Source: Humidesulfovibrio sp. (lineage in GTDB: Bacteria > Desulfobacterota > Desulfovibrionia > Desulfovibrionales > Desulfovibrionaceae). From it: a stretch of DNA of 64,000 nt. The notes beneath the pieces were generated by a model. It made no database searches. It had not been told where the DNA came from and saw only the letters and a program-made list of their open reading frames with translations. Below are positions 1 to 8,133 of the stretch, piece by piece. The stretch covers positions 62,001 to 126,000 of the forward strand of contig JARLHQ010000028.1 of NCBI GenBank assembly GCA_031292175.1, in the 5' to 3' direction. The translations under genes were made by a program, and so were the position numbers. The first letter of the stretch is position 1; every line of letters starts with the position of its first letter.

Positions 1-224
1 CCCGCTCCTTGGTTGCACCTTGCTCAAAAGCCGTGGTCAAGGCACGGCGCTTCCCTTATCAATTCCTTGCAGTATTGCGGCGCATTGTCAACGCCTTTCT
101 CGAAAACTCAGCAGGGCCTAGCCTCCCCGCGCGGGTTTGACGGGCGCTGGGGAAACAGGTAACGAACGCATAACGCATCGGCCGATTATGGCCTTAACTT
201 TACACTTGCAAGGAATTTAAGCGC

Positions 225-458
225 ATGGGCCAATTCGCTATCTCCGAAGACTCTTTCACCCTTGAGGAGCAGATCAAGTCCCTGGGGGATGATGAGCTTC
301 TGGACTTCTGGGAGGAGACCCAGCACATCTCGCGCATCATGAGCGCGGACCCGTTCATCGCCAGCGAACTTCCCAACGACGAGCAACTGCACCCGGAGTA
401 CGAGCGGCTCATCCTGCAGGAGCTGCAGGTGCGTTCAAGCCGCGGCGAACTGCGTTAA
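225..458 (+). CDS. conserved small hypothetical protein (77 aa, acidic)
   Basis: ORF track; ATG start; followed by a hairpin terminator at 493-520. Confidence 0.7.
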   Translation: MGQFAISEDSFTLEEQIKSLGDDELLDFWEETQHISRIMSADPFIASELPNDEQLHPEYERLILQELQVRSSRGELR

Positions 459-492
459 GCGGCGTCCGCCACTTTCCCGAACTGCCAAAGAA

Positions 493-520
493 AAAGGCCG
501 GTCCTTGCGGAGCGGCCTTT
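493..520. terminator. hairpin terminator, possibly bidirectional
   Basis: aaaggccg/cggccttt stem with A-rich and T-rich flanks between the 225..458 CDS (+) and the tRNA cluster (-). Confidence 0.6.
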
Positions 521-531
521 CTTTGTGTCTT

Positions 532-606
<75 letters not shown>

Positions 607-679
607 TCATCATAATCGGAACGCCCCGCATGGGGGATTTCAAAGGGGACCGGCCGAGGCCGATCCCCCATCAAGGACC

Positions 680-754
<75 letters not shown>

Positions 755-759
755 TCGTT

Positions 760-834
<75 letters not shown>

Positions 835-842
835 TTTTCTTT

Positions 843-917
<75 letters not shown>

Positions 918-931
918 TCAAAAGGGAGCCC

Positions 932-960
932 CTTTTACCTTTGCCCCCACAACCTGTCAA
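932..960 (-). promoter_or_regulatory. candidate sigma70-type promoter of the tRNA cluster
   Basis: Minus strand TTGACA - 17 nt - TAAAAG, about 15 nt upstream of the first tRNA-Gly 5' end. Confidence 0.6.
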
Positions 961-1206
961 GCGGACATCCGCTAGTTTTCCAGATTTTCTCAAAACCAGC
1001 GCTGCGGTTTCGAGGGTGGCGCAAGTCTTCGGTGAACCGGGTGAACCTCTACACAAGGATGGCCCCTCTGACAACCCTCGCGGGGTGTCATTTTTCAGGG
1101 TCTTTACAACTCCTCTGGTTTTGGTTTATCAGGCGCATTCGTTTGTACTCGGAGGGGCCAGCTGCGTTTTTAGGCAAGGCCGTCCCTCCCATCCAGGAGA
1201 TTGCCC

Positions 1207-1569
1207 ATGGAAGCTAAGGATATTCAGTTCTTCCGGGACATGCTCAACTCCATGCTGGAGGATATTCTCCAGAAGGGGCAGGCCACCATCGACGACATGA
1301 CCGAAACCGTCGAGGTGTACGCCGATCCAGCCGACCGCGCCACGGCCGAGTCCGACCGGGCCTTCACGCTGCGCCTGCGTGACCGCGAACGCAAGCTCAT
1401 CAAGAAGATCCAGCAGGCTCTGACCCGCATCGAGGAAGGCGAATTTGGCGTTTGCGTGGAATGCGGCGACGAGATAGGCATCGCCCGTCTCAAGGCCCGC
1501 CCCATGACCACCCTGTGCATCAACTGCAAGAGCAAACAGGAAGAAGACGAGATGGTCCGGGGCGACTAG
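1207..1569 (+). CDS. dksA: DksA/TraR-family zinc-finger transcriptional regulator
   Basis: 120 aa with CVECGDEIGIARLKARPMTTLCINCK zinc finger and N-terminal coiled coil. Confidence 0.9.
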   Translation: MEAKDIQFFRDMLNSMLEDILQKGQATIDDMTETVEVYADPADRATAESDRAFTLRLRDRERKLIKKIQQALTRIEEGEFGVCVECGDEIGIARLKARPMTTLCINCKSKQEEDEMVRGD

Positions 1570-1634
1570 CCTCCCCCGAGCCGTAACGCCCAGGAAAACG
1601 CGTTTTTGGAGGTATCCGGCCAGGAGGTCGACGG

Positions 1635-3143
1635 ATGGAAGCAAACTTCTTCCGCTTCCTGGCAGGAGAACTGGCGACGGCCCTCACCGGTCAGCGCGTT
1701 GAAAAGGTCCACGGTCCGGCGGATGGGGTATTGATCCTCACGCTTTACGGACAGGGCCGCAAATCGAACTTGGTCTTCAGGCCCGTCAAACAGGCGGGCC
1801 TTCTCTTTGTCACGGACGAACGTCCGCAGAATCCCCTGGCCGCTCCGGCGCGGGTCATGTGGCTGCGCAAGCGGCTCACTGGTCGGCGTCTGCTCTCTTG
1901 CCGCGCCGACTGGCCCAATCTTCGCCTGGCCTTCTCCCTCTCCCCACGCGACGTGCCCGACGCGGGCCAATGGCTTGTGCTGGACCTGCGCGAAGACCTC
2001 ACCCTGACCGAGGATTTTCCGCTCCAGCCAGAACCCGGCTGGCCCGATCTGCCCCGTCTGCTCGATGGGGTGGACGTTTGGCGTGAATTTCCTCAAGCCA
2101 CGCCGCCTCTGCGCAAGCACCTGGCCGCTCTGGCGCAAACCAACCCTGATCAGGCCGAGCGTCTGCTCGCACGACTTGCCGCAGGCCAGTCCGACGGTTT
2201 TTATCTGCCGCAGTCCGGTCCGCCCCAGGCGTGGCCGCCCCTTCCCGACGCGCGGGAAAGCACCCGCTACGAATCGGCACGGGAGGCGGCGCAGGCCTAT
2301 GGTGAACGCGCCCTGTTCGCCCACCTGGGACAGCTCGAAGCGCGTGAGGATCTGGACCAGGCCGCAACCGCGCGCAAGCGCCTGACGCGGCAACTGGCCC
2401 TCCTGGACAAGGACGAGACACGCCACCGCGCCCTGGCCGAACTGGCAATACCGGCCGAGGCGCTTCAAATCGCTCTTTCCAGCATGAATTCCACGCCGCA
2501 AGTCCAAAGCATCACCCTGGACCATCCCGTGCACGGTCCGCAACAGGTGCCCCTCGCCCCACGCCTCAGCCCTGTCGAAAACATGGCGCAGTTGTTCCGG
2601 CAAGCCGCCAAGGGGCGCCGGGGCCTGGAACACGTGGCCCGCCGCCGCACACAACTCCTTGCGGGCATTGGGCCGGAGATCCTGCCCGCCAGAAGCGCCG
2701 GATCCCCGGCCAAGGCCGCCCCCCCTGCCCCCGTCGCCCTGCCCAAGCGCTACCAGGGCTTGGCCGTGGCCATGTTCCGCACCTCAGACGGTTTTCTCGT
2801 GCTGCGCGGCAAAAGCAGCCAAGCCAACCACGACATGCTCTCACGAGCGGCCTCGCCCCACGACTACTGGCTACACGCCGCGGGCGGCCCCAGCGCGCAT
2901 GTCATCTTGCGGCGCGACTATCCGGACCAGCCTGTGCCCGAGCAAAGCCTCGTCGAAGCCGCCATCCTCTGTGCGCTCAAGAGCTACCGCAAGGACGACG
3001 CCAAGGCCGAGGTGCTCCTCGCCCGCGTCAAGGACGTGCGCAAGGTCAAGGGCGCGGCCATCGGCTCGGTGGCCGTGGACGAGGTGGAGCGCATGCTGCT
3101 GGTGGGGCTGGACCCGGAGTTGGAAAAGCGCCTCACCGTGTAG
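1635..3143 (+). CDS. NFACT-family RNA-binding protein (RqcH/Rqc2-like)
   Basis: N-terminal EANFFRFLAGELATALTGQRVEKVHGP and C-terminal NFACT-R-like region (HDYWLHAAGGPSAHVILR). Confidence 0.85.
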   Translation: MEANFFRFLAGELATALTGQRVEKVHGPADGVLILTLYGQGRKSNLVFRPVKQAGLLFVTDERPQNPLAAPARVMWLRKRLTGRRLLSCRADWPNLRLAFSLSPRDVPDAGQWLVLDLREDLTLTEDFPLQPEPGWPDLPRLLDGVDVWREFPQATPPLRKHLAALAQTNPDQAERLLARLAAGQSDGFYLPQSGPPQAWPPLPDARESTRYESAREAAQAYGERALFAHLGQLEAREDLDQAATARKRLTRQLALLDKDETRHRALAELAIPAEALQIALSSMNSTPQVQSITLDHPVHGPQQVPLAPRLSPVENMAQLFRQAAKGRRGLEHVARRRTQLLAGIGPEILPARSAGSPAKAAPPAPVALPKRYQGLAVAMFRTSDGFLVLRGKSSQANHDMLSRAASPHDYWLHAAGGPSAHVILRRDYPDQPVPEQSLVEAAILCALKSYRKDDAKAEVLLARVKDVRKVKGAAIGSVAVDEVERMLLVGLDPELEKRLTV

Positions 3144-3148
3144 CCGCG

Positions 3149-3186
3149 AAAAAAAGGGCGGACGGGAGATCTCCTCCCGTCCGCCC
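3149..3186 (-). terminator. Rho-independent terminator of the minus-strand TauE gene
   Basis: Perfect 13-bp stem GGGCGGACGGGAG/CTCCCGTCCGCCC followed on the minus strand by a T tract. Confidence 0.8.
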
Positions 3187-3226
3187 CAACCGGCTTCACT
3201 TGAATTATCGCCCGAAATGCGCGCGG

Positions 3227-3988
3227 TCAGCGCACCAGGTAGAAGATTCCGACAATAGTGCCGATGACGATGACGATCCGCCGCAGGACAAGCGGCCGGA
3301 TGCGCCCAGCCATACGTCCGCCGAGCACACCACCCGCTATCGCGCCCACGGCCATGACGAGCGCGGCGGGCCACACGACCTGCCCAGAAAAGAGGAAAAA
3401 CACACCAGCGGCGATATTGATGACGAGGGACAGGGCCTGTTTCAAGGCGTTCAGACGCGTCAATGAATCCGCAATGATCAGCCCCAGCACGGCGATAATG
3501 ATGACGCTGACGCCCGCTCCGAAGAAACCGCCGTATATGGCCGCAGGCAGAACGGGCAGAATGGACCAGGCGTCGTGCAGCGAGCCCCCCTCCCCCTTGC
3601 CCGCGCTGCGCATGAGCCACGCGCGGATACGGTCTTGCTGGGCCATGAGGATGACGGCCATGAAAATGAGGTAGGGCACGACCTTGTGGAACATCTGGTC
3701 CTCAGTGTGCAGCAGCAGCACTCCGCCACCAAGGCCGCCAAGCACGCCCACCGGAAGAAGAAGAAGCATGCGCAGCCGCTGCCCGCGCAGATCCTTCAGC
3801 TGGGCCAGGGTTGCGCCCAGGTAGCCGGGACACAGGGCCACGGTGTTCGTAATATTCGCCGCGACGATGGGCACGCCCACCGCCGTGAGCACGGGGAAGG
3901 TGATAAGCGTGCCGCCGCCAGCCAGCGCGTTCACCGCGCCGCCAAAAACCGCGGCTATTCCAACGATCAGCAACTGCCAGATTTCCAT
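3227..3988 (-). CDS. TauE/SafE-family sulfite exporter-like membrane protein
   Basis: 253 aa multi-TM; GGAVNALAGGGTLITFPVLTAVGVPIVAANITNTVALCPGYLG typical of TauE/SafE. Confidence 0.9.
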   Translation of the reverse strand: MEIWQLLIVGIAAVFGGAVNALAGGGTLITFPVLTAVGVPIVAANITNTVALCPGYLGATLAQLKDLRGQRLRMLLLLPVGVLGGLGGGVLLLHTEDQMFHKVVPYLIFMAVILMAQQDRIRAWLMRSAGKGEGGSLHDAWSILPVLPAAIYGGFFGAGVSVIIIAVLGLIIADSLTRLNALKQALSLVINIAAGVFFLFSGQVVWPAALVMAVGAIAGGVLGGRMAGRIRPLVLRRIVIVIGTIVGIFYLVR

Positions 3989-4106
3989 GACTGCCTTTTG
4001 TGGAAGGTGTGGGGTCGCGCCGTCCGGACGCAGGGGAGGACGACATTTTCTTATTGGTCCTCTATGGCATCTGGGCTATAGTCGTCTGTCGCCGAAACGA
4101 CAAAAG

Positions 4107-4931
4107 ATGTCGCCAAACAGACAAGTGCTTATGGAACGCATCCTGCCCTCGTTCTCCACCCTGCCCCGGCCCGTGTTTCCGCGTGTCGAGGCCCTGACGC
4201 GCCCCTCATGGGTGCGCGAGCACGCCCATGACTGGATACAACTCTCCTACGCCACCAGAGGCGTGCTTGGTGTGCGCACACGCCAGGGCAGCTATCTGGC
4301 GCCGCCACAGCGAGCCATCTGGATTCCACCGGGCCTGCCGCACAGCGTGGTCACCACCGAACGCACGCAGATGCGCAGCCTGTACATCGCCCCGTCTGCC
4401 GCGCCCTGGGGCTGGCCCCAGTGCCGTGTGCTTAGCGTCACGCCTCTGGTGCGCGAACTGATCCGCGCGGTGACGCATCTTCCGGAGGACTATGACGAGA
4501 CTGGCCCAGCCGGGCGGCTTGTTACTGTGTTGTTGGATCAACTGGCCGGTCTGAAGGAAGTGCGCTTCTCCCTGCCGCTGCCCGTGGACGAGCGGCTTCT
4601 TCGGGTAAGCGCAGCCCTGGAAAGCCAGCCCGACGACCGGCGCACGCTGACTGAAATGGCGAAATGCGCAGGCCTTTCCTCACGCACGCTGACGCGGCTT
4701 TTCCTGCGCGACACGGGGCTCTCCTTCCGGGCCTGGCGCAGACGGTTGCGGCTGCTCAAGTCCCTGGACGGGCTGGAGGCTGGCAACAGCGTTACGGCTG
4801 TGGCGCTGGATTCCGGCTACACATCCACCTCGGCGTTCATCGCAGCCTTCCGGCATGAATTTGGCGTTACGCCGCGCGGAGCCGTGCAGGATCTGCCGCA
4901 ACCCGACATGCCATGCCAGGATCTCAAATAG
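4107..4931 (+). CDS. AraC-family transcriptional regulator with N-terminal cupin
   Basis: C-terminal HTH (TLTEMAKCAGLSSRTLTRLFLRDTGLSFRAWRRRLRLL...); start at 4107 or 4131. Confidence 0.85.
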   Translation: MSPNRQVLMERILPSFSTLPRPVFPRVEALTRPSWVREHAHDWIQLSYATRGVLGVRTRQGSYLAPPQRAIWIPPGLPHSVVTTERTQMRSLYIAPSAAPWGWPQCRVLSVTPLVRELIRAVTHLPEDYDETGPAGRLVTVLLDQLAGLKEVRFSLPLPVDERLLRVSAALESQPDDRRTLTEMAKCAGLSSRTLTRLFLRDTGLSFRAWRRRLRLLKSLDGLEAGNSVTAVALDSGYTSTSAFIAAFRHEFGVTPRGAVQDLPQPDMPCQDLK

Positions 4932-4955
4932 GCGCGCACTGCCGAACCTGAGCGC

Positions 4956-4985
4956 AAAAAAAGACGCGCTGGGGCGCGTCTCTCG
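4956..4985. terminator. bidirectional hairpin terminator
   Basis: AGACGCGC-TGGG-GCGCGTCT stem between convergent genes, A tract and T-rich flank. Confidence 0.7.
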
Positions 4986-5010
4986 TTTTGCAAAGACTGA
5001 CGGGATTTGG

Positions 5011-6057
5011 CTACACAATGCGGTTCATGTTTTGTTTTTCCAGCATGGCGAGCACCATGCCCTTTTCCTGCTCAAGCCTTCCGCGCACACTAGCGCGCAC
5101 GGCGTCGGTGGAGCCGCCGAACTGGTGCTGACGCTTGTTGTACACCTCGCTCACAAGGGCCTGCTCAAATCCGGTGGCGGCGCCGGACAGAGCATTCGTG
5201 TGGGTGCCGGTCTTGCCCAGGAACTTGTCGATCGCCTGATTGAAGATGCGCGCCGCGCCGCTGGCCCCGTGCTGCACGGCGGTGCTAAAGAGCGCCTCGC
5301 GCAGGGCGGGTTTGGCGGTCTCAATGTCCACGCCGGTCTGCTCCAAAATCTTTTCACGGGCAGGCTGGTAGTGGTCCTTCTTGATGAAATCCGTTTGCAG
5401 CTTCTCGAACTTGTCCGGACTCTCCGCCGCGATCCTGGCCCACTCGGCAGGCATGCGCCCCTGGGATGAGCCGGTGTTGGCCGGACCGGAACGACGCAGG
5501 CGATCAGCCATCGCAGGCTCACGCTCGGCCAAAAAACTCAAAAAACGGTTCATGGTTCCGGCACGGGAAGAAATCTGGAATTTGCCGTAGCTGGTGCCGC
5601 CGGTGCGGTCGTACCCGATCGCCGCGATGCCCTTGTCGCCGGACTCGAAGAGCGCGGCGATGGACCCGAGGTCTTGAGCGCTCGGGTTGCGCGTCAACGC
5701 TTGCTCCGGAATCGCCGCGAGGTCCGGCTTCTTCAAGGCGGGCATCCCCTGCCCGGTCAACCTTGCGATGGTGGACAGGGCGTCCATCATCATGGAGTCG
5801 TTCATCATCCCGCCATCCAGGCCCATGGCGGGGTTGGCTGCCTGCTCATCCGTGGACTGACTGGCGTTGATAGCCTGCTGGGCCATGCGCATCTGCGCCT
5901 GAAAGGCGATGGTCTTGGGATCCAGCTTCTCGCCCGCCGCGGCCCCAAGCGAAAGCCCAGACAGACCGCCTTGCCCGCCCAGGCCATTAAGCCCCCCGCC
6001 GGACTCGGCCTGCTGCAGGATGCGAATGGTATCCGAAATATTCATGTTGCCGGACAT
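5011..6057 (-). CDS. predicted lysozyme-like / peptidoglycan-active protein
   Basis: MSGNMNISDTIRILQQ start; AALFESGDKGIAAIGYDRTGGTSYGKFQISSRAGTMNRFLSFL resembles lysozyme-like catalytic folds; family not certain. Confidence 0.55.
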   Translation of the reverse strand: MSGNMNISDTIRILQQAESGGGLNGLGGQGGLSGLSLGAAAGEKLDPKTIAFQAQMRMAQQAINASQSTDEQAANPAMGLDGGMMNDSMMMDALSTIARLTGQGMPALKKPDLAAIPEQALTRNPSAQDLGSIAALFESGDKGIAAIGYDRTGGTSYGKFQISSRAGTMNRFLSFLAEREPAMADRLRRSGPANTGSSQGRMPAEWARIAAESPDKFEKLQTDFIKKDHYQPAREKILEQTGVDIETAKPALREALFSTAVQHGASGAARIFNQAIDKFLGKTGTHTNALSGAATGFEQALVSEVYNKRQHQFGGSTDAVRASVRGRLEQEKGMVLAMLEKQNMNRIV

Positions 6058-6182
6058 CTGCTCCCTCCGGTGTCGGCTCCTGCGGGACGTAGCCCATGTC
6101 AGGAGGTTGGCGTCGACACGTTCTCGGAGGGAGGCAAAGCATGGACCGTGCCTATAACGAATCACAATGCAATATTGGGATG

Positions 6183-7346
6183 TTACAGCAAAGCGTCACC
6201 GACCAGAAAGGCCGACAGACGCAGGTCCGTCAGAACCTTGGCCAGCAGCCGGGAATGCCCCGAGGGAAAGGCGAAGCGCGAAAGCTCCGCCGGAGTGACG
6301 AAACGCGCCTCGTCGGCCTCGTTGAGGCGGAACTGCGTTTCCGGGTCCACGCCGGGCGCGGCCTGACAAAAATAACCGTGCAGGGTGATGCGGTAGCGCG
6401 TGTAGCTGGTGCGCAACACGCCGATCTTGGCACCCGCCGCGACGCGCAACTCCGTCTCCTCCCGGTACTCACGCACCAGAGTCTCTTCCGGCGTCTCGCC
6501 CTCCTCCATCACCCCGCCGGGAAACTCCCACAGGCCCGGCCACACATCGCCCAACCGGCGCTTCTGGATAAAGATCCGGCCACGGCTGGCCAGCACGCCG
6601 CAGGCCATGTTCACGCGGATGATCTCCGGCCCCGGCTTCAGCACCGGCCGCAACTCCGCCGTGCCATGTGCGCGGCCCAGGCAATGCGGGGAAATGGGAC
6701 AGCCCGGACAGTTAGGCTTGCGGGGCTGGCAGACCAGTGCGCCGAGTTCCATGAGCGCCTGATTGAAGGCGCGCGCACGGTGCGGATCAAGGAGTTCCGT
6801 AGCGGCAGCCTCGATGCGCCGCCTGACCGCAGGAACGCCCACAGGCTCGCCGATGTCCAGCACGCGCGAGAGCACGCGCAAGACATTTGCGTCCACTGCG
6901 GGCACGGGCGCGTTGAAGGCCACGCTGGCGATGGCCCCGGCCGTGTACGGCCCCACGCCAGGCAAGGCGCGGATGGCGCTGGCGTCGCGCGGGAATGCGC
7001 CGCCGTGCCGTTCCATGATGCTCCGCGCGGCGCGGCGCAGATTACGGGCGCGGGAATAGTAACCCAGGCCCTCCCAGAGCTTGAGCACCTCGTCCTCGCT
7101 CGCGGCGTCCAGGCTTTGCACGTCCGGGAAGCGCGCCACAAAGCGCTCGAAGTAGGCCACGCCCCGTTCCATCTGCGTCTGCTGGAGCATGATCTCCGAC
7201 AGCCAGACATGGTAGGGGTCGAGCGTGCGGCGCCAGGGCAGGTCGCGCGCGTTCGCCGCGAACCAATCCAGCAGATCCTGGCGAAAGACTGCGACATTGA
7301 TCACCCCGGCGATGCTTTCCGGGGACAGGGGAATACTGCGGGGCAC
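6183..7346 (-). CDS. mutY: A/G-specific adenine glycosylase
   Basis: HhH-GPD (LPGVGPYTAGAIASVAFNAPVPAVDANVLRVLSRV), Fe-S cysteines CQPRKPNCPGCPISPHC, C-terminal NUDIX-like domain. Confidence 0.95.
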   Translation of the reverse strand: MPRSIPLSPESIAGVINVAVFRQDLLDWFAANARDLPWRRTLDPYHVWLSEIMLQQTQMERGVAYFERFVARFPDVQSLDAASEDEVLKLWEGLGYYSRARNLRRAARSIMERHGGAFPRDASAIRALPGVGPYTAGAIASVAFNAPVPAVDANVLRVLSRVLDIGEPVGVPAVRRRIEAAATELLDPHRARAFNQALMELGALVCQPRKPNCPGCPISPHCLGRAHGTAELRPVLKPGPEIIRVNMACGVLASRGRIFIQKRRLGDVWPGLWEFPGGVMEEGETPEETLVREYREETELRVAAGAKIGVLRTSYTRYRITLHGYFCQAAPGVDPETQFRLNEADEARFVTPAELSRFAFPSGHSRLLAKVLTDLRLSAFLVGDALL

Positions 7347-7347
7347 G

Positions 7348-8091
7348 CTAGCCTTTGGCCTGATTGGCCACGGCCTGGGCGGCTGCGGCCACGGCCTCCG
7401 GATCGCCCAGGTAACGGCGGCCCAGGGATTTGAGGTTGTCGTCCAAGGTATACACCAGGGGCACGCCCGTGGGGATATTCAACGCCGCCACGTCGGCGTC
7501 GCTCATGCCGTCAAGGTACTTGACCAGACCGCGCAGGGAGTTGCCGTGCGCGGCCACGATAAGACGCTGGCCGCTCTTGATCTGCGGAGCCAGCACCTCG
7601 TGCCAGTAGGGCATGACCCGCTCGATGGTGAGCTTGAGGCTCTCCGCGCGGGGCAGTTCGGCATCGGTAAGCTTGGCGTACCGAGGATCGAAACCGGGGA
7701 AACGCGAATCCGTCGGATCGAGCGGCGGCGGCGGCACGTCAAAACTGCGCCGCCACTGGAACACCTGCTCCGCACTGTACTTGTGCGCCGTCTCGGCCTT
7801 GTTCAGCCCCTGCAACGCGCCATAGTGGCGTTCATTGAGCCGCCAGGTGGTCTCAACCGGCAGCCACATGAGGTCCATGCGCTCCAGCACCACCCACAGG
7901 GTGCGGATGGCCCGCCGGAGGTAGGATGTGTGGCAGCGGTCGAAGGTGAAGCCGCCCTCCTGCAGCAAACGCGCGCCCGACTCAGCCTCAAGAAGCCCCT
8001 GGTCGGAGAGGTCCACGTCGGTCCAGCCAGTGAAGCGGTTCTCCAGGTTCCACACGCTCTGGCCATGGCGGATGAGCACAAGGGTATGCAT
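7348..8091 (-). CDS. gpmA: 2,3-bisphosphoglycerate-dependent phosphoglycerate mutase
   Basis: [55 protein letters not shown]. Confidence 0.95.
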   Translation of the reverse strand: MHTLVLIRHGQSVWNLENRFTGWTDVDLSDQGLLEAESGARLLQEGGFTFDRCHTSYLRRAIRTLWVVLERMDLMWLPVETTWRLNERHYGALQGLNKAETAHKYSAEQVFQWRRSFDVPPPPLDPTDSRFPGFDPRYAKLTDAELPRAESLKLTIERVMPYWHEVLAPQIKSGQRLIVAAHGNSLRGLVKYLDGMSDADVAALNIPTGVPLVYTLDDNLKSLGRRYLGDPEAVAAAAQAVANQAKG

Positions 8092-8133
8092 CGCGAACCT
8101 CCTGCCGCCGTGCTGGCGGGTTTGGGTGAGTGG

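Noticed and set aside
1-160. Possible ncRNA or upstream regulatory region at the window's left edge
   Set aside because: A minus-strand TTGACA and an AAGGAGCGGG near position 1 suggest the 5' region of a gene outside the window, but there is no well-placed -10 and the gene is not visible
1566-2654. 362-aa minus-strand ORF opposite the NFACT gene
   Set aside because: Shadow ORF; NFACT motifs are on the plus strand
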